Shown: positions 10,315 to 23,825 of the stretch, one piece after another | Position numbering within the stretch: position 1 is the stretch's first letter | Layout of the letters: every line of letters starts with the position of its first letter | Assembly (NCBI RefSeq): GCF_947179165.1 | Contig: NC_077245.1 | Span: 44,718,786-44,782,785, forward strand | DNA from: Solanum dulcamara | Taxonomy: Eukaryota; Streptophyta; Magnoliopsida; Solanales; Solanaceae | DNA length: 64,000 nucleotides | Direction: 5' to 3' | Position numbers and translations under genes: made by a program | Notes under the pieces: generated by a model | Databases searched by the model: none | Told to the model about the DNA's origin: nothing | What the model saw: only the letters and a program-made list of their open reading frames with translations

Positions 10315-10970
10315 TATCATGACCCGAAGACTACCCCCTAGTCAAGGCATAGTACTTAGAGACACAAGTGACCTCTAGATAACCCGATGGCATGACATGA
10401 CTCTATTATAGCATATTAAGACTAAAAATACCAAATGCGGAAGTAAAGTTTAAAATAGTCTATTATGACATATAAAAGTATCTGATAAAAACAACATACG
10501 CAAAATCTAACTGCCTATCTGGAAGCCTCTACTCGTATGAGTTACTAAGAAAAGTTCCTAGCTAATTCTAAATATTTGAAACTAGAAAATAAGCATTAAA
10601 GGAAAATCATTAAGAGGACTTCTTCAGAGTATTAGGGCTCACCAAGACGCTGCAAGAAACCTATACTAACCGTGGGCTTGATGATGAGCTTTAGAACCTA
10701 TATTACAAAACAATATATGAATTAAAGTATGTAGTCAATACTTGAAATGTATTGAGTATGGGGAAATGCTTAAACACGATATTTGAATATGATGATAAGT
10801 TTGTAAAACATGTTGATGCAATGATCAAGTAATATAACATGAAACTGTATAACTGAACATGAGTGTAAATGAATAAACTGAATACTTGACCATGCAAAAA
10901 CTGATGGTAGCTGGTAATAATACTAGTCATGTTTACCTTTACGGAAAAGAAAATCATTTCTCCAGCAATC
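10315..10970 (-). mobile_element. Element E, left LTR fragment
   Basis: TATCATGACCCG followed by CTACCCCCTAGTC matches the start of the right LTR of E at 11423. Shared blocks include TAACTGCCTATCTGGAAGCC, CTCACCAAGAC and the GTATTGAGTAT-type block. Only about 650 bp are kept. On the minus strand it is the 3' LTR end. Confidence 0.6.
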
Positions 10971-11407
10971 TTCTGATGGTTAGGGTACTATTCCCCAAAA
11001 TAATCCTCTTTCTCTCCTTATTCTCTTCTTACCACTAGGATTTGTAAGGACAACTACCTGCTGATTTTATTGAGCGGTCATACATCGAGTTAATAGATGG
11101 ATGGCATCACGAAACTCTACATTAGAAATATCGGCACTTACAAGCTGATTGATTGGTGTGGAAGTTTTACTATTTTGATCACTTTTCTGACAAATGTCTT
11201 TTAGAGGAGTCATATTCTGAAACACATAGGGCATGAGTTAGAAGAATGAATAGAGTTAACTCTATCACATGATATGATCATAAAAGAAGTGAATTTTTTT
11301 CTAAGACGTTTCATAGCCTCTCATTCATAACTGTGGCGTGCTTCACACCCATGACCAAGACTCTACTTAACACGACTTTCAGAAACCCTAGGACACTTGA
11401 ACCTGAT
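10971..11407 (-). mobile_element. Element E, leader/internal remnant
   Basis: The minus strand from 11407 leftward gives a leader closely similar to that of element C: AGCATCAGGTTCAAG, GTGTGAAGCACGCCAC and ATGAATGAGAGGCTATG (element C has the same phrases at 30978-31080). No gag or pol frame remains. The part from 10971 to about 11280 is unrecognised. Confidence 0.55.
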
Positions 11408-11419
11408 GCTCTAATACAA
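11408..11419 (-). other. Element E primer-binding site (tRNA-Met)
   Basis: The minus strand reads TTGTATTAGAGC, which is 10 of 12 to TGGTATCAGAGC. It lies 3 bp inside the LTR start at 11423. Confidence 0.6.
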
Positions 11420-11422
11420 GTT

Positions 11423-13565
11423 TGTCATGATCCGAGACTATTCCCTAGTCGAGACATGATTCTTAAAGACACAAGTACCATCAATCTAACCTTATGGAAT
11501 GTCATGACTCTAAGATAGAATAAGAAGACTTAAAATATCTAATCCAGAAGTAAAGTCCAAAATAGTCTATCATGTCATAGAAACGAATCTGATAAGAACA
11601 ATATACATAAAATTTAACTGTCTATCTAGAAGCCTCTACTCATATGCATTGTAAGAAATTCCCTAGCCAACTCTAAAATGTCTTAAACTAGAAAATAAGT
11701 ACTGAAGGAAAATCATGAAGGGGACATCCTCAGATCATGAGGACTCACCAAGACACTACAAGGCCGATAGGAACTTATACTAACTGCGATCCTAATAATG
11801 TATGTTAGAACCTATATTATCAAATAATTCAGGCAGAAAAGTATGCGGCCAGTACTTGGAATGCACTGAGTATAGGAAAATGCATAAAATATGATATCTA
11901 AACATGATAAGTCTGAAACATATTGATGCAACAATCAAGTAACATAACATGAGACTGAATAACAAAATATGATTATAACTGAACAAACTTGATACTTCAC
12001 CTTGCAATAATTGAAATCTAATTGACTATGATTGAGACCATTAACCGACATATAACAATGTGAGCTACAAAATGGAGTATGATGTATTGCACCACCAGAA
12101 AGGGCCCAATATACTTGAAAATATATAAAGGCATGAGTCTTTGTTAATGTGAATCCACTAAGCTAATGTCCACTCACAACAATCTTATAGTGGTATGCTG
12201 TTATGCGACTTGAGTAATAGACCCTAATGTAAATCGGTGCTAAGTAATACTCCTAATGAAAAACATGCATAAAACTGATACAGTGATAATCTGATAATAT
12301 TATCTATAATAATGGATTCCATACCTGACTTCCATACTACTAGTGAACTTTGTTTTTCTAAAAATGTTGATCCAAAATTATTGATGGCTTTCTAGGTACC
12401 ATACTAATCGAGAATTTATATATAGAAAAATATTCAAAAGTATTGATGGCATATCTGGATGTCATGCAAGTCATGTATCTAATAAATACTGAGTAGCTCC
12501 TAAATCACGACTTCATAAATTGATAATAACTAAAGATACTTTATTCGAAAGCATCGTAAATCATGATAACTAAAAATAATCTAAATCAAATATATTATAA
12601 ATTGAGAGATACTTTATCTTAAAGCATCATAAGTCATGAAAATTTGATCATCTAGGACATACATATGAAAATAACATAATTCTAGTGATGAAAATACTTG
12701 CATGTTATGGGTTCATAAAAATATCCTTGAAAATGTATAATTATAACTGAAATCACAGAATTATAATTAATTCATGCAATTTAAGATCAATCATGAAGAA
12801 GAAACTGATATTCACGACGACCCCATAAAGAATCATGAAACTCTAGATTTGATGAGATCATAACTCAAAGGAATTGGGATTCTTTGGGACTCAATAGGTG
12901 AAGAGAGGCCCCTTTACAAAGTCCCCACCAACATTGATCAAAACCCTAGCTTGAATTCCGGAGGAAAAACTTGAAGTTTGAATTTAAAATGAAATTTGGG
13001 AGAGAAAAAACTTTGATTTGAGAGAATGAGGAATGATTGAGTGAGAGGTTAGGATATGTATGAACCACTTAATCCCACTTAGAATAGGCTAAAACTTCAT
13101 AGGATATAAATTAAAAGAGTGAGAAAAGATCAAACGGACCTTGACTAAAAACTGCAGGAAGCCCCTTGATGGACCCTTCTATGGTCTGTATAATGATCCA
13201 CGGGCCATTAGAAGACAGGAAGTTTCTGGGTTCTAAGGGTCGACTTCTATGGACTCTTATACGGTTTGTATATCACTCCACAGACCATAAAGGCACCTTT
13301 AAAGTCAAAATTTTTTGGGTTATGGAGTTCTCTTTCCAAGGACCCTAATACGATCCATAGACATTTCCACAGCCCGTCAAGGTGCCTATAGAAGTTGAGT
13401 TTGAGATGAATTTCAAAGTGTTTGATATACGGGTCAATCTGCGGCCCATAAAGACTTGAACGGCCCGTAAAAAGTATCCGTGAAAAGCATACATTTCTGC
13501 AGACTAAATTTTTTTTGAACTTCTCTCGATCTGATCTAAACTTATGAATTGTTGGTGTGTTACCA
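11423..13565 (-). mobile_element. Element E, right (5') LTR, C-like family
   Basis: It starts (plus reading) TGTCATGATCC, and its inner edge abuts the primer site. The outer end is placed near GTGTTACCA at about 13560. That gives about 2.14 kb, near the 2.26 kb of the element C LTRs. A region rich in CCACGGGCC, CGGCCCGT and ATACGG-type words (13160-13500) sits where element C has its palindromic region. No flanking duplication was found. Confidence 0.55.
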
Positions 13566-13567
13566 TA

Positions 13568-13887
13568 CATCCTTTTTGAAAAAAATTCAAAATAGAAGTT
13601 GTTATTAATTTGGAGGGGAGATTATTCAAAAACATAAGACTAATTACTCTTTGAGAGACTAGAATGTTTTCTTAAGCTTTTTGTGGTGTTAAAGGTTAGA
13701 AAAAAGGTGCTTGGAAATTTTGATTCCCTTGAGGTCTTTCTAATAGGTTCGGTGTTTGATTGGGATATTTAAAGGAGATATTTTTTATTGAATTGGTTTT
13801 CTTTGATTCCTTTCCTTATGTCTACCCTTTTATCCTATTTACTTTTTTTATATTCTTCATCTTTCTCTTAAAAATTGTATTAATTGG
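13568..13887 (+). mobile_element. R1 element LTR (5'-truncated copy)
   Basis: It shares a long run of blocks with 57550-57862: GATTATTCAAAAACATAAGA, CTTGAGGTCTTTCTA, TTTGATTGGGATATT and GTCTACCCTTTTAT. It ends in AATTGTATTAATTGGTATCG, where the last bases resemble a tRNA-Met primer site with changes. The left end is cut at element E. Confidence 0.55.
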
Positions 13888-15069
13888 TATCGAGATCTTG
13901 GATTAGATTGATTTCTATAAATCTAGTCTTGAGATTTTAGTATTTCAAAAAAATTATTTCTTTGTTCGATTTGTTATTTTTGACACTAGATCTTATTCCC
14001 TTGTGTCTTTTAAATCTAAATTTTTAGTTTTATGTGATTTCGGGTAGTAGAAAAGATTCTACTATTAAAATATATTGAAGCTTTGAAACTCTGAAGAAAT
14101 TTCAAGTAGATCTTATTGATTTTGGTCGTAATTGAGCTTGAAAAGGATTGAGTTTGTTCTCTAGGTCGAGGAAGAACTAATCCTACAATTTGGGGTGATT
14201 TGGTAAAGAATTGAAGTGGGGTTTGTTGTTAGTATTCTTGAATACCTTCAAGTTTTCTTGAAATGAAGAAAACAAAAAAGGTATATTTGTTCTAAGTCCG
14301 CAATTTATTTTTGTCAAAAAGTGTTTTTTGGGGTCCACAAATGGAAATTAGTTTTTTTTTTAAAGTTTCAATTTTAAAAAAAAAGGAATTAATTTCCATG
14401 TGGCCGCATAGACAGTTGACATGCTAGCGCCACGAGGACACCGCTCAGCAACCAGCGCAATAACTAACTACCCAACAATGCCTAAATGCGCCTGACGCGC
14501 GTGTTGCACATATTCTGAGATGAAACTTTCAGGTTTTTAACAGCCCAAAAATATTCTATGTATGGGAAATATTTTGGACCCCAAAATATTTCTAAGTGTG
14601 AAAACTTTCTAGTTCTTCTTCTACTCTCATTTCTCTTCCGATTTCTCAACCACTTAATAGCTAATTATAGATTTTTATTACTTATTAACTACTTTTTTAT
14701 CTTCATCTATTTTTTTTGATTCTTACAACTAATTAATAATGAGTAATTCCTTCTACTTCCTGTTACTTAGTTCTTGAGTCCAAATATTTTTGTACCATTT
14801 TCTTCAACTTTTCTTGCTTATTTTTGTTGAAAGTTCTTGAATCCCTCCCTTAGCTTTGAATAGTTCATTCTTGAGTAACCAAGCATCTATTCTTGACTTC
14901 AACTAGTGGTTAGGCCTTTGGAACTCATTGGAACTAAATAAGGTACAATTATTGGCTGAGGCGATATGTGAGGCCAACAAATGTGCGATTGCTTGAGTGA
15001 TTATGGCCTTTTATTTTGATTAACTTAACACGTTTTATTTAATTTATTGAGTGTATTCACTAGGTATCA
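13888..15069 (+). mobile_element. R1 leader, non-coding
   Basis: AT-rich, with no supported ORF. It includes a GC-rich block at 14400-14510 with CGCC and GCGCGTG words, and a perfect inverted repeat at 14567-14591 (arms AAATATTTTGG / CCAAAATATTT, spacer ACC). Interpreted as the 5' leader of R1 because it lies between the LTR and a gag-like frame. Confidence 0.35.
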
Positions 15070-15600
15070 ATGGAAAATCATGAAAAGGATAACTGAGTTA
15101 CCATTGGAGAATGCACTTTAATCGAATTGATGAACATGTTCACCACCCTTTCAAATTGAAATAAAGAGCGGATGAATCGATTAAATACTTGAATGGTGAG
15201 CTTTGAAGAGAGATGTATGGAAGCTTCCTCAACTTCTCTCACTCACTATTATATCCACGCAAGTTGAATTCATCAAGACTCTTTCACACTAATATCACCC
15301 ACCATATTTCAATGTATGTTCAACCCTACTCCCACTGCCCAACTACCATATACCACCTACCTACCACCACCATATGTGCCTCATTCACCACTACATATAC
15401 CTAAACAACCATCACATGTTCCCCAACCACCATTAAATGTATAGCTACCACTTTGACATGGTCACCCAATGGGTGTTGAGTTTCAAAAGGAGTTCCAAGA
15501 AGAGTTAGAAGGGGTAGATGATGCTTATAATAATCGAATAAGGGATAATGCATACCCTTACTAGGTCCTCATCATGGAAGAGCGGGAGTCATCATCATAT
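15070..15600 (+). pseudogene. Degraded proline-rich gag-like frame of R1
   Basis: An ATG at 15070 opens a frame beginning MENHEKDN with several stops. Near 15310-15430 it becomes proline- and tyrosine-rich (PTPTAQLPYTTYLPPPYVPH), and then EFQEELEGVDDAYN. Composition and position after a leader suggest retroelement Gag, but no zinc knuckle is seen. It ends exactly where element F/D starts, as expected for an insertion. Confidence 0.35.
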
Positions 15601-17237
15601 TGTAACACCCAAAAATTTATAACTTAGATCTGGCCAGGAAAAAAAATGTAAGTCTACAGAATGTAAGTTTTACGAGCACCATTTACACCCCATAAATAAA
15701 AATACAGCTCATAAATGTGCCTCGTGAAACCAACTTCAGAATTAGAGAAAAATGGTTTAAAATTCAGGAACCTAGTTTAAGGTAAACCCTTTTACGAGTC
15801 GCAAACTTGGTTTGTAGATCAAAGTAATGAAATCCTGTTCCAGCCTGATTTCTATGATTGAGCGGTATGAGTCATACAACCAACTATAATCCATAGTTGG
15901 CCTCGTAGAATGAAGTCTAAAAACTTGAATTTGGGGCTGAGTTCTATGAGCGTACAAGACGACTCGTAATTGGAACTATGAGTTGTAAAGTGGACTTATA
16001 GATTAAATCTTTAGGAACCCCAAAAAGTAAACTTGGTTTCTATGATCGTCTTTTACAGACACTAAAGACTTCTTTGGCCCTGATACACATCCTTTGTCGA
16101 TTTTATGAATAGTATTTTAGTCTTTTTTCACCCCTTCTAAGCCTAAATCCCAATAATTTTATGCCTAATTAGGGCCTTTATCAGTTTTTCTTGATTATTA
16201 TACTTTCATAATCATTTACAAGGCTTAGGCCAAATATTCAAAATGAGAAGGCTAGGGTCTCGAGCATGTCCTTTAAGTTTCTTTACGAACTTTGTTCTTT
16301 CTACTCATAGTGATGGACTAAGTTTGTTCTCATGTTCTATATTTAATTTCAGTCAATGAGATTTAAATCTAGGGTTTCTACCAAAGTTTCCTTGAATTTC
16401 TAATTGGCCTTTCTTCCTTGTCATTGAATTTTGATTCTTGTCATTGAGATTATAGATCTTCATGTAATTCTAATTCTTGAATTGTTGTTCATGTTTATTT
16501 TACCATATAAACCTTAGTTAGCTAAGAATCGTTGAAATCTCTTTCACAAATATTTTCATGCATTGATTTCAAAATTTAATAAAATTTTCATGTATTTGAA
16601 TTATCTTTTTTTAAGAGTCTTAAGGGAACACTAAGAATTCCGAATTCATTATTTTCATAGAAAAAACATGACTATTTTTATAGGAAGCACTATCAATTTG
16701 AGAAAGAACTTCCAGAGTAAAGTTCAGTATTTTATAAAGAAGTACTTTTGAATATTGACTCAACACATATATTATAATGAGCGTTAATTCATGTTTTTGG
16801 AATAATATTGAGCATCGATTAGGGTAAGAGTTGAAATAACTTAAACTCTATAAAATGCGCCTTCAACACAGATAGGATCATATTATTGGTTCAGGAGGCT
16901 ACTCATCCAAACCCTGATAAGGGCTTAATATGGATCTACAAGTTCAGTTATTGTTGTCCCTCACTCTGGCAATATATTAGATGGATCTGGCAATGTGGAC
17001 TAGACTTTGTATCACCACGAGGCTCATAGTGATGGTTGTCGGTTAGAGAAACTTCACAAAAAAGTAAAGTTACTATTTTAGAAATTGATATATTGCATAA
17101 TCTTAGTTGTAGAGTGTTATATAAATTTTTTCATTACACTTACATGTTTTACTTATAGTCAAGTTACTTTTAGTATTTGTTTCATCATGTGTATTTAGTT
17201 CAGTTATTATTTTCTTCAACTTTATTACATACCATAC
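15601..17237 (+). mobile_element. Element F/D, 5' LTR, first part
   Basis: It starts TGTAACACCC. It aligns over its whole first ~950 bp with the LTR at 44612-45562, with shared blocks such as CCAACTTCAGAATTAG, TTTCTATGATTGAG, TTGGAACTATGAG, TTATGCCTAAT and TCATTGAGATTATAG. It breaks off at 17237 in ATTACATACCATAC, at the point where the solo LTR (2517-5962) continues ATTACATACTCGTAC. The missing end seems to lie at 39437-39650, on the far side of elements X, A and C. It contains the inverted repeat CCAACTAT-N5-ATAGTTGG at 15880-15900. Confidence 0.7.
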
Positions 17238-20142
17238 TGTCAAGACTCGATTTTTTAGGTCATGATGGTACCTACTATGACTCACTGGTAGGCAAGCCGA
17301 CCCATATCTCAGAATTGCAAGTAATGGGATGTCAGGGTAGAAGACCAATAATTCAATCTAAAACAACAATGAAATAATAGGAACATACATGAACCAGTGG
17401 AAGAAAAGTTAAATATATGCAAATAAAAAGATCCCTCTCAGAACCTGAAATTCATATGTACAGAGCTACTATAAAAAGAGTACAAGTCCCAAAAATAAAC
17501 CATGGAAATAGAGTTGTCTCAAAAAGCAAAAGACAGGCAAAATATATGTACAGAGGAAGACGGGTAAATCTAGAAAAAAATTTGATCATCCTCACCTCCG
17601 ATCACAACTGCAGCTGGCTCGAATCAATGCTGGTAGCTAGTACTCGAACCTGCATCACGAAAACAGATGCAGAATGTAGTATGAGTACCAAAATAACAGG
17701 TACCCAGTAGGCATCATAGACCGACTGAGCAAGATAATCAAAAGTAAAATAAAGTGTGAGTAAATGTTCACAACCAAAGATAGGGCAAAAAGTAAATATA
17801 GGTCCCATAAACCCGATGATTACGCTCATGCACAAGTATAAGGTAAACCACCTGAACGGATTCCCATAAGCCAGACAAGTGTAAGGATAGCTGAAGTAAA
17901 AGGAACTGAGTCAAATGATTCCTATAATATCTCCATTTTCCCAAACTTATACCAGACCATCCCAGAAGCCTGAATCTTTAACCTAACGTTGAAGGTAAAT
18001 AAATACCTAGACCGATGATTCCTTAGGGAATCAGGAATAAAATCACATGTAAGTTAGACCATGAACTTTAACTGAGTAACTATAGCTAATGAGTCGACAC
18101 GAATATGCTCAACCACGGATTTCAATTTGGTAACTGTAGCCAAGGTTTTGAACATGGGTAAGCTAGACCACGGACTTCAACCGAGTAACTGTAGCTAAGG
18201 GATCAAATGAAATTAGAATCAACGACCGACTGAGCATCACAAGGATAACCCATGAACCTAGTGCCATTAACACGTAACTCTGGCCCAAACCATATATAAT
18301 CTGAATCATCGAGGACACTTCCAGAATCAAGAACCAAGCGATTCAAGAACTTTAGAAGAATAGGGCGTTTAGGAGGTAAGGTCAAAAGCTGTGTTATTGC
18401 CACGCTAAATCTCAAGCTACCAGATTCAAGTCTGCTATATTAGTCTACAGGGAGCTAATCATCGAAAATAATGTCGGAGAAGTTCTAAAGCCCAACGACA
18501 CCAAAATTATGCAAGACTAAGGCAACACTAGTCTTATCCTAGAATAAGGCCAAACATGCTTCCAACATATATAAACCAAAGGCAAAGCACACACCACAAG
18601 GTAGGGATAACCAAAAACAACAGAAATCATGCTTAAAAAGTCCAACAATTTCCCAAAATAATACCTAGGACATGAATTCTAGGAATTTAGCATGCTCAAC
18701 ACCCCAACCGCTACAACTCATACAATTCAATATACAATTGCCTAAACATGCTTAGTCTCATGAGGGGAAAACCGTAGCCTACATGTAGACCAACCACATG
18801 TGTTCCTACTCACGGAACCAAAGCATTTCACTTCTGAAAGACCTCTGATTACTGCCACACTATCAACAATAGAGTCAACATTAATACGGTCATTATGAAA
18901 CTAAAATTATCGAATTCAGAGATGAGCCAATTTTGAAGTCAAAAATCGAGAATTGTGGGACTTGATCTATATCTCATGAAATTCACTTAGAGAATAGGAT
19001 CCAACTACTATCCATAGCTCATGTTCCACAAGGGAACACAATTCACACACAAAAATAGACCCAAACTTAACATGCATAAATGATCAACTTCAAGGCATAA
19101 GAACTTAGAAATGCAGGGAAAAAATGAATTTTACCTCAAAGGAAGCCTCAAATCCTAATAATGAACACACCACTAGCTTTCCCTCAAAAATCTACACCAT
19201 TGAGCCTTCTGAATCGCCCAAATCGCCTAAGAATTGAAGGAGAAAATGAAGTTTAAAGTATGGGAGAAAATCTAGAAAAGGGTTTTAAGAACAAACCTCT
19301 TATGTCGCTTTTAGCGACCCATCGGTGATCGCTTGAGAGACACCCACAAAAAGATAGGCATCACTTTGGCGACACCTAGTCACTAAATTACTAATCTCTT
19401 TAGCGATAGGACCATCGCTTAAGAGGTACCCACCTAAGAGGGCTAGTCGCTTGAGAGACACCCACAAAATTGAGCTTAGAATGCTAATTCCTTCGACGGA
19501 TTTCTCGGAATTAATTCGGAACCCTGTATGCATAACCAAGATATGCTACCCTACCAAATTTGATGTCCCAAACTCAATGGCATATTTGAATTTAACATAC
19601 GACTTTATTTTAGTGAAATGCGTGTCCCACACCTAAGTGAAATTTTGAGCTTATTTCCACAACTGGCCTCGGGATTAGACCAAAAGCCTCGGAAAGCAAA
19701 CAAAGGGTCATTCTAGACCAAACTTGACATTCCGGAGCTAATCGCACTGTCAGAATTTTCATCCAAGTGCATTTTTAAAGAATTTTGACCAAAGTCAATC
19801 ATAGGCGAAGTTTCTAAGACAAAATCGTTAAAATGGTTCTAAACTCATACCGATTGCCTTGGTATTCATGCCGACCATGCTATTAGCCTAATTTAGCAAT
19901 TTCAGAGCTGATAAAATATACAAAATTTTGTTTTGACATTGTTTTTCTAAAGTTAAGACCGGAGTTAACTTTTTAAATTTTAAAAGCTCCAAAATAGGAA
20001 AATGGACCTAAAACCCAAACGAACGACCAGACAATTGAACAATCAGTTCCAACAAGTCATAAATGACTTGCGGTCGCTACAAGAATTTTTTAAACGACGA
20101 AATGAATGCTTTAATTCAAAAATAACCTAAAGGGTCATTACA
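17238..20142 (-). mobile_element. LTR1 (3' LTR, minus orientation) of X/A
   Basis: Starts TGTCAAGACTCG and ends GGGTCATTACA (plus reading), 2905 bp. The next bases lead into the chromodomain end of a minus-strand pol. Its palindromic region (19300-19470) is built on TCGCTT..AGCGA words (GTCGCT-TTT-AGCGAC at 19304-19318). LTR3 shares this type, but LTR2 does not. Confidence 0.75.
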
Positions 20143-20199
20143 ATATCCACTACTAAAAGAACTTTTGTCCGCGAAAGTAAGAATCAAGAAGTACCTAAA

Positions 20200-21480
20200 G
20201 GCTTAAATAGGCTGGGGAACTGTGCCCGCATCTCATGCTAGGTCTCTCAGGTAGCCTCCTCGACTGGACGATGCCTCCAATGAACCTTAACCATAGAAAT
20301 GGCTCTGGAATGCAACTGCATGACATCTCTAGCAAAAATAGCAATTGGATCCTTAATATAATTTAAACGATCATCCAAGTCAACCGCATCATACTGAAGC
20401 ACATAGGACTCGTATGGAACATACCAGTGCAATAACGAAACATGAAAGACTGGAATAATAGATGAAACGGAGAGAAGGCTAACTCATATGTGACCTTACC
20501 AACTGTTCTAAATATCTCAATAGGGCCAATATACCCGGGGCTAAGCTTGCCCCGCCTTCTAAATCTCATCACGCCCTTCATGGATGTTTTACAGATAATA
20601 CTCTGTCACTAACGACAAATCTCAATGGTCGACGCCTATGATCTGTATAACTCTAGTGTCTACTCTGAGTTGTCCTGAGCTTATCCTGAATCACCCTCAT
20701 ATGATCTAAGGTCTCCTGCATGAAGTTTGTAAAGCGTGTCCTAGGCTCTATAGACTCAAACCTACCAACTGGAGATCGACAACGCCTACCATATAAGGCC
20801 TGAAATAGGTCCATCTGTATACTGGAATGGTAGTTGTTATTCTACACAAACTCCGCCAAGGGCAAAAACTGATCCCACTGACCCCCAAAATCCATAACAC
20901 AAGTCCGTAGCATGCCCTCGAGAACAGAAATCATGCCCTCTGACTGATTAGTCTGCGGGTGGAAAGCTGTGCTTAGGTCGACATGGGTACCCAACTCTTC
21001 CTGAAAAGTCTTCCAAAATCTGGATGTAAACTATGAGCCCCGATCTGAGATGATAGAAATTGGCATACCATGAAAGTGAACCACCTCTAGAATATAGATA
21101 CAGGCTAACCTCTCAGCACTATAGGAAGTATGAATTAGGAGGAAGTGTTATGACTTTGTCAATCGATCCATGATAAACCAAAAACTATCAAGACCATAGG
21201 AAATGCGAGCAACCCCATAATGAAATCCATAGTAATCCACTCCCAATTCTACTCGGGAATGGGTTATATTGGAAGCTCATCACCAGGCCTCAAATGCTCG
21301 ACTGTTACCCTCTGACAACTCAAACAATGTGACACATAATCCATAATATCTTTCATCATGCATCTCCACCAGTAGTGCCGCCTCAAGTCAAGATATATCT
21401 TAGCGGTGCCAGAATGGATAGAATATCTGGAATTATGGGCCTCACAAAGAATTATCTGAATCAAACCCCCAACTCTCGGA
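20200..21480 (-). pseudogene. Element A integrase and chromodomain (decayed)
   Basis: Read on the minus strand. The HHCC zinc-binding segment is at 21264-21464 (EAHNSRYSIHSGTAKIYLDL, then CLSCQ). The core is near 20900-21230, with IISDRGS before an in-frame stop (second Asp) and FHPQTNQSEG (the catalytic Glu is kept). A GPY/F-like module at 20363-20581 contains KLSPGYIGPIEIFRTVGKV. The chromodomain at 20247-20440 contains DPIAIFARDVMQL and VKVHWRHRPVEEAT. The C-terminal chromodomain marks this as a chromovirus, best matching the Tekay/Del lineage. Stops and frameshifts break the frame, so no protein can be made. Confidence 0.8.
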
Positions 21481-21591
21481 ACACAGAGATGACCTTAAAA
21501 CCTCAAAACCCCATCTGAATCTAAGGTAGTTGAGCTGGTTTCATCTCCCAAAACCCGATCTCACAGCACAACTACCATCCTCATCCTCAAA

Positions 21592-23000
21592 CTAATGGCT
21601 ATGAATTCGATACAACAGAGATGAATGAGCTCCCACATAAGCTAACATGCATCGAGAATCAGAGATATCAAGTCGAATCATCCGGCTAGATAAGGACTGG
21701 ATGTCCAAAGCTAATGGTCTCTCCACAATAGAAAGGAAGGCTAGGCTACCCATACCCACTGTTTTCCGACTTAAAGCATCCGCTACTACATTCGCCTTGT
21801 CCAAATGGTAGAGAATAAAGAGGTCATAGTCCTTCAGGAGTTTAATCCAGCGGTGCGACCTTGAGTTAAGATCCCTTTGCCTCATAATGTACTGAAGGCT
21901 TCTGTGATCAGTGTAAATCTAGTATCAAACTCTATAAAGGTAGTGCCTCCAAATCTTGAGCGCAAATACTACCGCTGCCAACTCTAAGTCATTAGTGAGG
22001 TAGTTGTGCTTTTGTGGCTTAAGATGCCTCGACACAAAAGCAATAACCCAGCCTTGCTGCATTAGTACAAAATCCAAACTAACGCTGGATGCGTCACAAT
22101 AAATAGTGAAACCCTCGCCCTCTACTGGAAGAGACAATGTAGGAGTAGTTATAAGCAATTCCTTGAACCTCAGAAAGTTTCTCTCACATCCAACCAAATA
22201 AATGGGACATCCTAGTGAGTCAACAGAGTCAGACGTGCCACTATAGTAGAAAACCCCTCAACAAAGCACATATAGTACACTACTAATCCAACGAAGCTAT
22301 AAATCTTAGTGACATAGGTGGGTCTAGCCCAATCACGAATAGCCTCTATCTTCACCGGATCTACCATAATTCCATCCTTTAACACCACGTGCCCCAAGAA
22401 TGCTATGGAATCAAGGAAAAACTCGTAGTTTGAGAACTTGGCATAAAGTCACTGATCTCTCAAAGTTTGGATCACTACTCTCAAATGGTGCTCATGCTCA
22501 TCCCGGCTCTGCAAGTATACTAGAATGTCATCGATGAAGACTTTGACAAATGAGTCCAAGTATGGCCAAAATGCTCGGGTCATCAAGTACATGAACTCGG
22601 CAAGGGTGTTAGTCAACCCAAAAGCCATCACTAGGAACTTACAGTGCCTATGAGGAGTCCTAAAAGTGGTCTTAGGGACATCCGCTTCCCTAATCCTCAG
22701 GTGGTGGTAGCCTGACCTGAAAACAATCTTGGAAAACACTACAGTACCCTCAAGCTGGTTGCATAGGTCATCCATCCTAGGCATGGGGTAATGTTTCTTC
22801 ACTGTCACCTTGTTCAACTCCTTGTAATTGATATACATGCACATAATACCATCCTTCTTCTTAACGAATAGGATAGGGTCACCCTAAGGTGATACATTAG
22901 GCTGAATAAATCCCTTATCCAAGAGATCCTAAAGCTGAACACTGAGCTCCTTTAGCTCAGTAGGGGATATATGATACCGTTGGAAGGAAGTAGGTCGAGT
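21592..23000 (-). pseudogene. Element A reverse transcriptase and RNase H (decayed)
   Basis: Minus strand. The palm and fingers at 22449-22880 contain [20 protein letters not shown], a SGYHHLRI segment and the catalytic box FIDDILVY. The thumb and connection are at 22212-22397. RNase H lies at 21592-22197, with [26 protein letters not shown] and YHLDKANVVADALSRK. The motif order is standard for Ty3/gypsy Pol, but each block sits in a separate short frame because of stops and indels. Confidence 0.85.
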
Positions 23001-23072
23001 ACTCGAGTCTACATCAATAGCGAAGTCAATATTGTGGTTAGGAGGGAGGCTAGGAAGATCGGTAGGAAACAC

Positions 23073-23640
23073 TTATGCATATTCTCGGATGGTAGGTACT
23101 GAATCAATTATCGGGCCGTCCTTACTCACATCTCTAACATAAGCCAAGTATGGTAAACACCCGCTAGCCATTAACCTTTGAGCCCAAAAAAATAAGATCA
23201 CCCCAACTAGTGTATGATTACAAGAGCCCTGCCACACCACCGATAGAATACCAGGCATGGCCATGGTAATGGTCTTGGCATAGCAATCCAAGACCGCATG
23301 GTGAGGGGATAACCAGTCCAATACCTAAATCAAATCAAAATCCATCATGTCAAGTAAAATAAGATCAGCTCTAGTGTCATGCCCCTGAATAGTCACCACA
23401 CAGGATCTAAAGTTGATCTACTACTAAAGAATCACTTACCGAGGTCAAAACATACAATGGCTCAACTAATGGCTCCGGGATCATACTCAGTCGAGGGGCA
23501 CAATAAATATATAAATAAGAATATGTAGATCCTAGATCAAATAAAATGGATGTGGGCTGATGGCATAATAAAACTATACTTGTGATCACATGTTATGAGG
23601 CCTCAGCCTATGCTCTAGCTAGAGCTGCATAGAAATAGGC
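23073..23640 (-). pseudogene. Element A aspartic protease and linker (decayed)
   Basis: Minus strand. The frame at 23407-23589 includes SILFDLGSTYSYLY, where the expected D-S/T-G active site reads D-L-G. The frame at 23073-23321 starts MDWLSPHHAVLDCYAKTITM, the conserved protease C-terminal flank in this lineage. Stops separate the two. Confidence 0.75.
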
Positions 23641-23825
23641 CTGGGCTCCTCTACCCTGCAGATCAACTCTGTCTTCTGGCCTGCCTCCCCAGGGACCTCT
23701 TAGTACACCCTGATGATCACCTCTACGGTCCTTCTCCTAGCCTCTGCTTTGAACTAGAGCTGTTGGTACTGGCATGGGTCTACTTTCCTATGGAGATAGT
23801 AAGGCTAGCCTGCACTGAGGACACA

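Noticed and set aside
17417..17710. 97-codon plus-strand ORF in LTR1
   Set aside because: Antisense to the element, inside an LTR, and not conserved in LTR2 or LTR3.
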